This document shows, one piece after another, positions 35,628 through 44,867 of a DNA stretch of 55,077 nucleotides; position 1 is the first letter of the stretch, and the number at the start of each line of letters is the position of its first letter. The position numbers and the translations under genes are program-made. The stretch covers positions 1 to 55,077 of the forward strand of contig CAMASG010000006.1 in the NCBI GenBank assembly GCA_945860945.1. Reading direction: 5' to 3'. The stretch is from Akkermansia muciniphila. Lineage in GTDB: Bacteria; Verrucomicrobiota; Verrucomicrobiia; Limisphaerales; SIAT01. The notes beneath the pieces were generated by a model. The model was not told the DNA's origin, did no database searches, and saw nothing but the letters and a program-made list of their open reading frames with translations.

Positions 35628-37901
35628 ATGACCGCCGCGGCAAAAAAAACAAACCGGCGCGTGCACCTCGTACGACTCAGCCGCGCTGCGCTGGTTTTGC
35701 TGGCGCTATTTGTCGTCGGACAATTCGCGTTACGGTTCGTGCCATTGCCAGCGGGGCTTTTTGCTTCGCCATCAGCGAGCCTCGAGTTAACCGACCGTCA
35801 CGGTCAACCGCTCCGCGCTGTGCCCGATGAGGAACGTCGCTTCCACGGACGTTTCATAATTGATGAGGCCCCCGACATTTTCGTACAGGCGACACTCGCG
35901 GCCGAGGACAAGCGGTTCTGGCGGCACGGGGGCGTCGATTGGTTTGCGTCCTGCCGCGCGGCGAAAGATTGGATGGCTCGCGGCCGCGTTGTTTCCGGCG
36001 CTTCGACCATCACGCAACAGCTCATCAAAAATGCCGCGCCGCGACCGCGCACGCTTTGGACGAAGCTGGTCGAGGCCGCGCAAGCGCTGCGACTGGAGCA
36101 GGTGTGGGGCAAGCAGCAGATTCTCGAAGAATATCTGAACCGCATTGATTACGGAAATCTCTGCCACGGTGCGGAGACCGCGGCGCGTTTCTATTTCGCA
36201 AAGCCGCTCGGCGATCTCAGCCCTGCCGAGGCCGCTTTGCTTGCCGCGCTGCCGAACGGTCCGGCGCGATTGAATCCCTTTCGTCATCCCGAGCGGTCGC
36301 GTCAGCGTCAGCGACTCGTGCTCGAACGGATGCGCAGCAACGGTTGGCTGACGGCGGCGGAGTTCGAGCGCGCCGTTGCTGAGCCGATTCGTTTGAATGG
36401 CGCCCGCCGCGCGTTCGCCGCACCGCATTTTGCGGACATGGTTCTGGCGCAAAACGATTTCACCGCCCGCCACGGACCGGTGGCGACGACGCTCGATCTT
36501 GAGTTGAACCGTTTCGTGGAACGCGCGCTGCGCGATCAGATCGAACGGTTGCGTGAGCGGCGCGTGAACCACGCCGCAGCTGTCGTGTTTGATAATCGGA
36601 CGGGCGATGTGCTGGCGCTGGTCGGCTCGGGCGATTTCTTCGCGCCGGATGCGGGGCAGGTGAACGGCGCGTGGGCGCCGCGTTCGGCGGGATCCACTTT
36701 CAAACCATTCACCTATCTGCTCGCGTTGGAACGCGGCGATACGCCGGCGACCGTCGTGGCGGATGTGCCGGTCGAGTTCGCCACGCCGACGGGCGTGTTT
36801 CGGCCGGAGAATTATCATCGCCGTTTTCACGGGCCGGTGCGTTACCGTATCGCGCTGGCAAATTCATTGAACGTCGCCGCTGTGCGCGTGCTGGAGCGGG
36901 CGGGCGGTCCGGCGCCGCTGTTGCGAGCATTGCGCGACTGCGGACTGACGACACTCGAACGTGATTCCGAGCACTACGGACTCGGCCTCACCATCGGCAA
37001 CGCCGAGGCGCGCTTGCTCGAATTGGCAAACGCCTACGCCTGCCTCGCGCGGTTGGGCGAACATCGCCCGTTCCGCCTGCTGGCGAATGAGCCGATTGCG
37101 CCCGCGCGTCGCGTGTTCGATTCCGACGCGGCGTTTTTGATGGCGGATATTCTCAGCGACAATCTCGCGCGCACGGCGGCCTTCGGCGCGGATTCAAGTT
37201 TGCGCTTCGATTTTTCCGTCGCGTGCAAAACGGGTACGAGTTCGGATTTCCGCGACAACTGGGCCTTTGGCTACACGCCCGAGTTCACCGTGGGCGTGTG
37301 GGTCGGCAATTTCGATGGCGCGCCGATGGAGCGCGTTTCCGGCGTGACCGGTGCCGCGCCGTTGCTTCACGAGATTTTCATTCACCTGCGCGAGCGCCGC
37401 GGCACGTCGTGGTACGCGACGCCGGCGGAAGTGGTTGAGCGAACAATTCATCCGCTCACGGGAAAGCTCATCGCGGATAATCGGTGCGATGGCGTGCGGG
37501 AAAAGTTCCTCTCGCGGGCGTTGCCCGAGAAGGAGCGCGCGGAGGATTACGATGATGCCAGCCGAGTGAAGCTGCCCGTAGAATACGCTCGATGGCTTGC
37601 CAGTCGCGATAACTGGCTGGGCGACCGCGCGGTGTTGGCGGAATTGCCCGCTGCGGAATTGCGCCTACTCTCGCCGCTGCCCGGCAGCGTCTTTTATCTC
37701 GATCCCGACTTGCCGTCATTGAGCCAGCGTCTGCCGCTGCGGATCGTCGGCGTCGCGGCGCGTTGGGAAAGTTCCACGTTGCGCATTGAGAGCGAGAGCG
37801 GCGGATCGTTCGTGCGGCTTGCGCCCGGCCGCCACACGTTGCGTGTCACCGCGCCGGACGGCCGCGCGCAGGAGACGTGGTTCGATGTGCGGGCTCTCTG
37901 A
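35628..37901 (+). CDS. pbpC: penicillin-binding protein 1C (transglycosylase/transpeptidase)
   Basis: ATLAAEDKRFWRHGGVDWFAS...GASTITQQLIKN; NPFRHPERSRQRQ; GSTFKPFTYLLALERGDTPATVVADVPVEF; CKTGTSSDFRDNWAFGYTPEFTVGVWVGN. Confidence 0.94.
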   Translation: MTAAAKKTNRRVHLVRLSRAALVLLALFVVGQFALRFVPLPAGLFASPSASLELTDRHGQPLRAVPDEERRFHGRFIIDEAPDIFVQATLAAEDKRFWRHGGVDWFASCRAAKDWMARGRVVSGASTITQQLIKNAAPRPRTLWTKLVEAAQALRLEQVWGKQQILEEYLNRIDYGNLCHGAETAARFYFAKPLGDLSPAEAALLAALPNGPARLNPFRHPERSRQRQRLVLERMRSNGWLTAAEFERAVAEPIRLNGARRAFAAPHFADMVLAQNDFTARHGPVATTLDLELNRFVERALRDQIERLRERRVNHAAAVVFDNRTGDVLALVGSGDFFAPDAGQVNGAWAPRSAGSTFKPFTYLLALERGDTPATVVADVPVEFATPTGVFRPENYHRRFHGPVRYRIALANSLNVAAVRVLERAGGPAPLLRALRDCGLTTLERDSEHYGLGLTIGNAEARLLELANAYACLARLGEHRPFRLLANEPIAPARRVFDSDAAFLMADILSDNLARTAAFGADSSLRFDFSVACKTGTSSDFRDNWAFGYTPEFTVGVWVGNFDGAPMERVSGVTGAAPLLHEIFIHLRERRGTSWYATPAEVVERTIHPLTGKLIADNRCDGVREKFLSRALPEKERAEDYDDASRVKLPVEYARWLASRDNWLGDRAVLAELPAAELRLLSPLPGSVFYLDPDLPSLSQRLPLRIVGVAARWESSTLRIESESGGSFVRLAPGRHTLRVTAPDGRAQETWFDVRAL

Positions 37902-37969
37902 ACGAGCGTGAAGGGGCGCATTCGCCGCTTCCGTCGGCAAGCCGCTTCAGCTAGTCTCCCATTGGTTTT

Positions 37970-39523
37970 ATGGCACAAGTGAAGTTTGAAGATGTGGCGC
38001 TGAGGTTGCGCGGCGAGGACGATGTGGCGGTGGCGAAGCAGACGCTCAAGGCCGGCACGGAGCTGGTGAATGACGCGCTGCGGCTCACGCTCAGCCGGAC
38101 CGTGCCCGCCGGGCACAAGCTCGCGCTGCGGCCGATCGCCGACGGCGCGGCGGTGCGGAAATACGGGCAGACCATCGGCTTCGCGCAGGGCAACATCGCG
38201 GCCGGCGACCACGTTCATACGCACAACCTCGTGCTGCGCGACTTCACGCGCGATTATCAATTCTGCGCTGACGTGCGGCCGGTCGCGTTTCATCCATCGG
38301 AACAGACGCGCACGTTTGAAGGCTTCGCGCGGCCCGGCGGCAAGGTCGGCACGCGCAATTATCTCGCCGTCATTTCCACGGTGAACTGCTCGGCGAGCGT
38401 CTCGAAATATGTGGCCGAGCGTTTCAAGGGGCCGGAGTTCAAACGCGATTTTCCGAATGTGGATGGCGTGATTGCTTTCACGCACAAGGTTGGCTGCGGC
38501 GTCCAGCCCGGCGAACCGCACAAGCTGCTGCAGCGTGTGGCGGCGGGCATTGCGCGGCATCCGAACATCGCCGGTTACGTGATGATCGGCCTCGGTTGCG
38601 AGGTGAACCAAGTGCACCAGATTCGCGAGGCGCACCAACTCGATCAGCTTAAGCCGGGCGAAGCCGCGCCCACGTTCCTCACGATTCAGAACAGCGGCGG
38701 CATCCGCAAAACGATCGAGGCTGCGACGGTGGCGATGGCGAAGTTATTACCGCAGGCCAACGCGCTGCGTCGCACATCGCAGCCGGTGAGCAAGTTGATC
38801 CTCGCGGAGAACTGCGGTGGCTCCGATGGCAATAGCGGCATCACCGCGAACCCCGCGCTCGGTGTGGCGTCGGACGAACTCGTGCGCTACGGCGGCACAG
38901 CGGTGCTGGCGGAGACGCCGGAGATTTATGGCGCGGAACATTTGCTGACGCGTCGCGCTGTCACGCCGGCGGTCGGTCAGAAGATTGTGGACCTGATCCA
39001 TTGGTGGGAGGAATACGCGCGCGCCAACGGCGGCACCATCGACAACAATCCGAGCTACGGCAACAAAGAGGGCGGCCTCACGACCATCGTCGAGAAGAGT
39101 CTCGGCGCGGTGGCGAAGGGCGGTCAGGCGCCGCTCACGGCTGTGTATCAATACGCCGAGGAGATTTCCGCGTCCGGTTTCTGTTTCATGGACACGCCCG
39201 GTTACGATCCAGTGAGCATGACCGGCCTCGTTGCTGGCGGTTGCAACGTCGGCGTGTTCACCACCGGCCGCGGCAGCGTGTATGGTTGCAAACCGTCGCC
39301 GTGCATCAAGGTCGCCACCAACAGCACGCTTTATCGTTGGATGGAGGAGGACATGGATCTCAACGCCGGAACCATCCTCGACGGCACCGAGACGGTGGAG
39401 CAGGTCGGGATGCGCATCTTCGAGGAGATCATCGCGGTGTCCAGCGGCAAGAAGACGAAGAGCGAGTTGGCCGGTCTCGGCGACGAAGAGTTCGCGCCGT
39501 GGCTGCTCGGCGCGCAGTTCTGA
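37970..39523 (+). CDS. altronate dehydratase family protein (UxaA)
   Basis: SAF-type N-terminus AAGDHVHTHNL; FARPGGKVGTRNYLAVISTVNCSASVS; HKVGCGVQ; LAENCGGSDGNSGITANPALG; VSMTGLVAGGCNVGVFTTGRGSVYGCKPSPCIKVATN. Confidence 0.9.
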   Translation: MAQVKFEDVALRLRGEDDVAVAKQTLKAGTELVNDALRLTLSRTVPAGHKLALRPIADGAAVRKYGQTIGFAQGNIAAGDHVHTHNLVLRDFTRDYQFCADVRPVAFHPSEQTRTFEGFARPGGKVGTRNYLAVISTVNCSASVSKYVAERFKGPEFKRDFPNVDGVIAFTHKVGCGVQPGEPHKLLQRVAAGIARHPNIAGYVMIGLGCEVNQVHQIREAHQLDQLKPGEAAPTFLTIQNSGGIRKTIEAATVAMAKLLPQANALRRTSQPVSKLILAENCGGSDGNSGITANPALGVASDELVRYGGTAVLAETPEIYGAEHLLTRRAVTPAVGQKIVDLIHWWEEYARANGGTIDNNPSYGNKEGGLTTIVEKSLGAVAKGGQAPLTAVYQYAEEISASGFCFMDTPGYDPVSMTGLVAGGCNVGVFTTGRGSVYGCKPSPCIKVATNSTLYRWMEEDMDLNAGTILDGTETVEQVGMRIFEEIIAVSSGKKTKSELAGLGDEEFAPWLLGAQF

Positions 39524-39528
39524 TTTCC

Positions 39529-40338
39529 CTACACGACGGCTTTTCGCCGCGGCGCCACGCGTAACGTGAGCCGGCCGTCTTGCTTTCCGAGCGCGACTTT
39601 CGAGCCGAACGCCGTCGAGAGCAGTGGCGCGTTCAACACCTCTCTCTTCGGTCCCGCCGCGAGCACGCGACCTTCGCGGAGAATCAAGCCGTGCGTGAAG
39701 ACGGGCATGATCTCTTCCACGTGGTGCGTGACGAGCACGAGCGTGGGCGCGTTCCGTTGCTTGCCGAGGCGCTGGAGAAATTGGAGGAAATGTTCGCGCG
39801 CGACGGGGTCGAGTCCCGCGCACGGTTCGTCGAGGATGAGCAACTTCGGCTTTGCCATCAACGCGCGGCCGATGAGCACGCGCTGGCGTTCGCCTTGCGA
39901 GAGGTAGAGCCACGGACGGTCGGAGAGGTGCGCGCACTCGATTTGCCGGAGCAGGCGCAGCGCGTTCCGTTTGTCGGCGGCGGTGTAGCTTTCCCACAGA
40001 TCGATCATCGCGAACTTGCCGCTGATGACGGTCTCGAGCGCCGGTTCCTCGGGCGCCATCAACTGGCGGATAGCGGAGCTGACGATGCCGATGTGCAGGC
40101 GCAGCGCGCGCCAATCGGCTTCACCGAAACGTTCACCGAGCAGTTCCAGTTCACCCTCGGTCGGCGTGAGATAACCGGTGAGCGCGGCGAGCAGGGAGGT
40201 TTTTCCAGAGCCGTTCGAGCCAAGAATGAACCAATGCTGGCCGCGTTCGACGCGCCAGGTGACGCCGTCGAGGATGCGCGTGTTGCCGCGTTGGATACCG
40301 AGGTCGCGCACGTCGAGAATGGCTGCCGTTCGTTTCAT
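39529..40338 (-). CDS. ABC transporter ATP-binding protein (single ATPase domain)
   Basis: FILGSNGSGKTSLLAALTGYL; YLSQGERQRVLIGRALMAKPKLLILDEPCAGLDP; LVTHHVEEI; start at MKRTAAILDVRDL. Confidence 0.92.
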   Translation of the reverse strand: MKRTAAILDVRDLGIQRGNTRILDGVTWRVERGQHWFILGSNGSGKTSLLAALTGYLTPTEGELELLGERFGEADWRALRLHIGIVSSAIRQLMAPEEPALETVISGKFAMIDLWESYTAADKRNALRLLRQIECAHLSDRPWLYLSQGERQRVLIGRALMAKPKLLILDEPCAGLDPVAREHFLQFLQRLGKQRNAPTLVLVTHHVEEIMPVFTHGLILREGRVLAAGPKREVLNAPLLSTAFGSKVALGKQDGRLTLRVAPRRKAVV

Positions 40339-40426
40339 TTTGTGCGCGCGGACAATAGCGGAATCGTCTCGTCGCGCCCAGCCGTTTTCTTGACTTTTCC
40401 CGCCGCTGACGAAGACTCGCCGTTCT

Positions 40427-40756
40427 ATGACGAACATTCCGACCCAGTTCAGCGACGTGACCGCGGTGGCCAAAGCCAATGTTTATTTCGACGGCAAAGT
40501 GGTGAGCCACACCATCCTCTTTCCGGACGACAGCAAGAAAACGCTCGGGTTGATTTATGCCGGGAAGTTCCACTTCGGCACCGACAAAGCTGAGCGGATG
40601 GAGATCGTCGCCGGCCACTGCACCGTGACGCTCGATGGCCAGACCGCCACGGCGAACTACGGCGCGGGACAACACTTCGATGTACCGGCCAAGAGCGGTT
40701 TCGACATCGCGGTGTCGGACGGCATCTGCGAATACATCTGCTCCTTCCTCGATTAA
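40427..40756 (+). CDS. ppnP: pyrimidine/purine nucleoside phosphorylase (DUF1255/PpnP family)
   Basis: NVYFDGKVVSHTILFPDDSKKTLGLIYAGKFHFGTDKAERMEIVAGHCTVTLDG; YGAGQHFDVPAKSGFDIAVSDGICEYICSF. Confidence 0.93.
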   Translation: MTNIPTQFSDVTAVAKANVYFDGKVVSHTILFPDDSKKTLGLIYAGKFHFGTDKAERMEIVAGHCTVTLDGQTATANYGAGQHFDVPAKSGFDIAVSDGICEYICSFLD

Positions 40757-40821
40757 CTTTGGCGTTGCGCGCGAGGCTGAAACCGCCGAATCTGCGCGCC
40801 GTTACACATCAAAAACAACCT

Positions 40822-41610
40822 ATGAAACGACTCACGCAACTGTTCCTCGCCGCCGCCTGCTCGGTGGCTTTCTCGCTCCCGGCCGCTGATGCCAAGAAAT
40901 CGCCCGGCTACGATGACACGCCGGTGATTCCTGGCCAGACTTGGAAGGTGCACGACAGCAAGCGCCCGCATCCGCCCATTGTGAAGCCCGACGTTTCGCC
41001 CACGCTCGGCGCCAAGCCGCCCGCCGGCGCAGTGGTTCTCTTCGACGGCACGGACCTTTCGAAATGGAAGTCCGCCAAAGGCGACGCCCCGTGGAAGGTC
41101 GAGAGCGGTTACATGGAAGTGAACGGCAAAGGCCAAGTCACTACCAAGCAGAGCTTCGGCAGCATGAAGGTGCACCTCGAGTTCGCCTCGCCCAAAGAGG
41201 TCAAAGGCGAGAGCCAAGGCCGCGGCAACTCCGGCGTGTTTCTTATGGGCATGTATGAAGTGCAGGTGCTGGACTCCTACGAGAACGTCACCTACGCCGA
41301 CGGCCAGTGCGCCTCGCTCTACGGCCAGTGGCCGCCCGACAAGAACGTCTGCCTGCCCCCCGGCGAATGGCAGACCTACGACATCACCTTCGAAGCGCCG
41401 AAGTTCGCGGACGGCAAGCTCGTCGAGCCCGGTTACGTCACCGTGGTCCACAACGGCGTGAAGGTTCACGACCGCCGCAAGCTCAACGGCCCGAGCGGCC
41501 ATCGCAACGTCGTGGCCTACAAGGCGCACGCCGACAAGCTGCCCATCAGCCTGCAGGACCACGGTAACCCCGTACGCTTCCGCAACTTTTGGGTGGAAGA
41601 GCTGAAGTAG
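40822..41610 (+). CDS. DUF1080 (3-keto-disaccharide hydrolase-like) secreted protein
   Basis: Signal peptide; VVLFDGTDLSKWKSAKGDAPWKVESGYMEVNGKGQVTTKQSFGSMKVHLEFASP; GNSGVFLMGMYEVQVLDSYENVTYADGQCASLYG. Confidence 0.92.
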   Translation: MKRLTQLFLAAACSVAFSLPAADAKKSPGYDDTPVIPGQTWKVHDSKRPHPPIVKPDVSPTLGAKPPAGAVVLFDGTDLSKWKSAKGDAPWKVESGYMEVNGKGQVTTKQSFGSMKVHLEFASPKEVKGESQGRGNSGVFLMGMYEVQVLDSYENVTYADGQCASLYGQWPPDKNVCLPPGEWQTYDITFEAPKFADGKLVEPGYVTVVHNGVKVHDRRKLNGPSGHRNVVAYKAHADKLPISLQDHGNPVRFRNFWVEELK

Positions 41611-41651
41611 CCCGCTGCGCGGCGAATCCGCCGCGGTAAGCTTTCAAAATC

Positions 41652-41684
41652 AAAGGCCGGACGAGATTCGTCCGGCCTTTTGCT
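41652..41684 (+). terminator. Rho-independent terminator after DUF1080 gene
   Basis: 13-bp perfect stem aaaggccggacga-gat-tcgtccggccttt followed by tttgctttgg. Confidence 0.9.
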
Positions 41685-41715
41685 TTGGTTTGACGGGGAT
41701 ATTCTTTAAAAAGGC

Positions 41716-41742
41716 CATTTGAAGGGCTAAACACATCAAATG
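41716..41742. repeat. 7-bp inverted repeat catttga-N13-tcaaatg
   Basis: Direct read of catttgaagggctaaacacatcaaatg. Confidence 0.65.
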
Positions 41743-41758
41743 CGGCGTTTTGACTTTT

Positions 41759-41865
41759 GGTACAAGGTTTGTGCCAGTGCGGTACACGGTCTGTACCGGA
41801 CGGGTACACGGTTTGTCCTGCCGGTGCAGAAGTTTGTACCGCCAGTCCCGTGGACTGTACCGAAG
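41759..41865. repeat. Tandem array of 5 degenerate 20-22 bp palindromic units, consensus GGTACA-CGGTT-TGTACC
   Basis: Units at 41759 (ggtacaaggtttgtgcc), 41781 (ggtacacggtctgtacc), 41803 (ggtacacggtttgtcct), 41823 (ggtgcagaagtttgtacc), 41844 (agtcccgtggactgtacc). Confidence 0.85.
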
Positions 41866-41926
41866 GGGCTGTCGCACGCGACAAGCGGGTTGAACGGCGT
41901 GGGGGCGTCGGCTATGGTGACGGCTC

Positions 41927-42724
41927 GTGAAGCTTCTGTTCATTGGCGATATCGTGGGCGAGCCGGGCCGGCGCGCGGTCACGCAGCTTGTGCCGGTCCT
42001 GCGGCAGCGTCACGGGATTGATGTCGTCATCGCCAATGGCGAAAACTCGGCCGGCGGATCAGGCATCACGCCGGACACCGCCGCGGACATCTTCGCCGCG
42101 GGGGTGGACATCATCACGAGCGGCGATCATCTCTGGGACCAGAAGGAGGTCGCGCAATTGCTCGATGGCGAACCGCGCTTCGTGCGTCCTTTGAACTACC
42201 CGGCCGGCACGGCGGGGCAGGGTAGCACGGTGTTGCAGAAGGAGGGATTGCCTGCGGTAGCGGTCATTAATCTGCAGGGGCGCACCTTCATGCAGCCGCC
42301 GCTCGAGAATCCATTCATCGCTGCGCAGGCGGAGGTGCGGAAGCTGCGGTCGCTGGCGACGATCATCTTTGTGGACATGCACGCTGAGGCGACGAGCGAG
42401 AAGATCGCCATGGCGCGGATGCTCGATGGCCACGTGAGTGCGGTGGTCGGCACGCACACGCATGTGCAGACGGCGGACGAGCAGATCTTTCCTGGCGGCA
42501 CGGCGTTCCTATGCGACGCGGGTTTCACGGGGCCGCATGAGAGCTGTCTCGGGCGCGAGTTCGAGCCGGTCATCCGCCGTTTTCTCACCGGCACGCCGCA
42601 ACGGTTCGGCGTGGCCAAAGGCCGCGTGCTGCTGCAAGGCGCGCTGATCGAGATTGATCCGATGAGCGGCCGTGCTCTCTCCATCCAGCGCATCTCCGAA
42701 TCGCTGCCCGAGAAGCAGAGTTAA
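41927..42724 (+). CDS. TIGR00282/YmdB-family metallophosphoesterase
   Basis: GTG start; KLLFIGDIVGEPGRRAVTQLVP; VIANGENSAGGSGITPDTAADIFAAGVDIITSGDHLWD; GTHTHVQTADEQIFPGGTAFLCDAGFTGPHES. Confidence 0.93.
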   Translation: MKLLFIGDIVGEPGRRAVTQLVPVLRQRHGIDVVIANGENSAGGSGITPDTAADIFAAGVDIITSGDHLWDQKEVAQLLDGEPRFVRPLNYPAGTAGQGSTVLQKEGLPAVAVINLQGRTFMQPPLENPFIAAQAEVRKLRSLATIIFVDMHAEATSEKIAMARMLDGHVSAVVGTHTHVQTADEQIFPGGTAFLCDAGFTGPHESCLGREFEPVIRRFLTGTPQRFGVAKGRVLLQGALIEIDPMSGRALSIQRISESLPEKQS

Positions 42725-42794
42725 CGGCAAGCCCGTGTGGTGGGTGCTTTCCGGCTTCCCTTGCGGGCCGATTTTCGCGTATTATCTAAGAATT

Positions 42795-43673
42795 ATGAAG
42801 TCAATGACCGGATGTGGGCGTGGCGAGTGTGCCCAGGACGGCTTCAAGCTGACCGTCGAAATCAGCTCGGTGAACCGCAAGCAGGCGGAGATCGCCCTCG
42901 GCTTGCCGCGCGACCTCGAGCCGCTCGAGCCGCGCATGCGTGACGAGATTAACCGGCACGTCTCCCGCGGTCGGCTCAATGTGCGCGTGGCGTTGCAGGC
43001 CGCGACGGGGCGCGCGAAGGGCACGGCGCGGTTCGATCTCGATGTGGCCAAAGCTTACGGCCGCGAGTTCACGCGTTTGGCCAAGGCGCTCAAACTTTCT
43101 GATGCCGTTACGCTGGACCTCGTCGCGCGCGCGCCGGGTGTGATGCTGACGGCGGAGCCGGAGCTGGACGCCGAGGCGCTCTGGCCGGTGGTGGAGAAGG
43201 CGTTGAAACAGGCGCTGGCCGGATTGGTGAAGATGCGTGAACGCGAGGGATCTCATCTGAAGAAGGATTTGCAGTCGCGCATCAAGACGATTCGCAAGGC
43301 GGTGACGGCGGTGGCGGACCACGCGCCGGAATCGCAGCGGCGTTACCGCGAGCAATTGATCGAGCGCATAAAAGCCGCGGGGCTGAACCTGCCGGTCGAT
43401 GACGAGCGCCTGCTCAAAGAGGTCGTGCTCTTCGCCGACCGCTCCGATATCTCCGAGGAGATGACGCGTTTACAGAGCCATTTCCAGCAGTTCGAGGATT
43501 GCGCGAAATCCACTGAACCGGTCGGGCGCACGCTCGATTTCCTTACGCAGGAAATGAACCGCGAGGTGAACACCATCGGCTCGAAAGCGAACGACGCGGC
43601 CATCTCGCGCGAGGTGGTGATGATGAAGACGGAGTTGGAGAAGTTTCGCGAACAAGTGCAGAACGTCGAGTGA
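42795..43673 (+). CDS. yicC: YicC family protein
   Basis: MKSMTGCGRGECAQDGFKLTVEISSVNRKQAEIALGLPRDLEPLEPRMRDEINRHVSRGRLNVRV; QEMNREVNTIGSKANDAAISREVVMMKTELEKFREQVQNVE. Confidence 0.94.
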   Translation: MKSMTGCGRGECAQDGFKLTVEISSVNRKQAEIALGLPRDLEPLEPRMRDEINRHVSRGRLNVRVALQAATGRAKGTARFDLDVAKAYGREFTRLAKALKLSDAVTLDLVARAPGVMLTAEPELDAEALWPVVEKALKQALAGLVKMREREGSHLKKDLQSRIKTIRKAVTAVADHAPESQRRYREQLIERIKAAGLNLPVDDERLLKEVVLFADRSDISEEMTRLQSHFQQFEDCAKSTEPVGRTLDFLTQEMNREVNTIGSKANDAAISREVVMMKTELEKFREQVQNVE

Positions 43674-44293
43674 ACCCCGCCGCGAACAACGTACTACTCA
43701 TCGTGCTTTCCGCTCCTTCGGGCGGTGGAAAGACCACGTTGTGCCAGCAACTTCTTGCGGCGAACGCCAACGTAGCCCGAGTGGTCACTTGCACCACGCG
43801 CGCCCCGCGCGGCGGCGAGCGTGAGGGTGCGGATTACTTTTTCCTCACGAAGGAAGTTTTTCAACAGAAGGTCGCGACGAACCAGTTTCTCGAGCACGCG
43901 AATGTGTACGGGAATTTTTACGGCACACTGAAGGCCGAGGTGCTGACGAAGCTGCGCGCGGGCCGCGATGTGTTGCTCGCTATCGACGTGCAAGGCGCGG
44001 CGAGCGTCCGCGCCATTGCGCAGCAGGATGAAGAATTACGTCGTTCGTTGATGACTGTCTTTCTCACGCCCGAGAGCGCCGCGGTGCTCGAGCAGCGACT
44101 GCGGAACCGCGGCGAGGACGAGCCCGAGGTGGTCCAGAAGCGGCTCGCGGTTGCGCGGCAGGAGGTCGCGCAGTGGGCGCATTTTGATTATCTGATTTAC
44201 AGCACGAGCGTGGCGGAAGACCTGCGGCGGATGCAGGCGGTGCTCGATGCAGAGAAGATGCGTCGCGCGCGCGTCATGCCGCCGAACTTTTGA
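43670..44293 (+). CDS. gmk: guanylate kinase
   Basis: LLIVLSAPSGGGKTTLCQQLL; VTCTTRAPRGGEREGADYFFLTKEVFQQKV; VLLAIDVQGAASVRAI; GTG start overlapping yicC stop. Confidence 0.94.
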   Translation: MNPAANNVLLIVLSAPSGGGKTTLCQQLLAANANVARVVTCTTRAPRGGEREGADYFFLTKEVFQQKVATNQFLEHANVYGNFYGTLKAEVLTKLRAGRDVLLAIDVQGAASVRAIAQQDEELRRSLMTVFLTPESAAVLEQRLRNRGEDEPEVVQKRLAVARQEVAQWAHFDYLIYSTSVAEDLRRMQAVLDAEKMRRARVMPPNF

Positions 44294-44297
44294 ACCT

Positions 44298-44864
44298 GTG
44301 GCCAAGAAAGTGAACATTGTCCTCGGAGTGACCGGCTCGATCGCCGCGCACAAGGCGGCCGATCTGGCGAGTCAACTTGCCAAGTCCGGCGCCAACGTGA
44401 GCGTGGTGATGACCGCCGACGCGCAGCGGTTCATCACGCCGCTCCCTTTCAAAACGCTCACGCGCAATCCCGTCGTGACCGGCCTTTACGATGAAGAGGA
44501 AGGTTGGCAGCCGGCTCACATTCGGTTGGCGGACGAGGCGGATTTGCTGCTGATCGCGCCGGCGACGGCGAACACACTCGCCAAACTCGCGCTTGGTCTG
44601 GCGGACGATGCGTTGACGTGCATCGCGCTGGCGCTGAATCCGAAGGCGAAGTTGCTCATCGCGCCCGCGATGAACGGAAAGATGTGGCAGCACGCGGCGA
44701 CGCAGGCGCACGTGGCTATATTGAAGGCGCGCGGCGCGGAATTCATCGGGCCCGACCAGGGTGTGCTCGCTTGCGGCTACGAAGGCCTCGGCCGGCTTTG
44801 GCCGGTGGAGGCGATTGCAGCGCGAGCCTTGCGGGTGTTGCGTGTGGTCGAGCGAAAGAAATAA
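44298..44864 (+). CDS. coaC: phosphopantothenoylcysteine decarboxylase / flavoprotein (CoaC domain only)
   Basis: KVNIVLGVTGSIAAHKAADLASQLAKSGANVSVVMTADAQRFITPLPFKTLTRNPVVTGLYDE; LLIAPATANTLAKLALGLADDALT; APAMNGKMWQ. Confidence 0.88.
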   Translation: MAKKVNIVLGVTGSIAAHKAADLASQLAKSGANVSVVMTADAQRFITPLPFKTLTRNPVVTGLYDEEEGWQPAHIRLADEADLLLIAPATANTLAKLALGLADDALTCIALALNPKAKLLIAPAMNGKMWQHAATQAHVAILKARGAEFIGPDQGVLACGYEGLGRLWPVEAIAARALRVLRVVERKK

Positions 44865-44867
44865 GCG

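Noticed and set aside
41759-41865. CRISPR or simple attenuator hairpin
   Set aside because: Linkers are only 3-5 bp, five successive dyads, no spacer-like sequence; not a single hairpin
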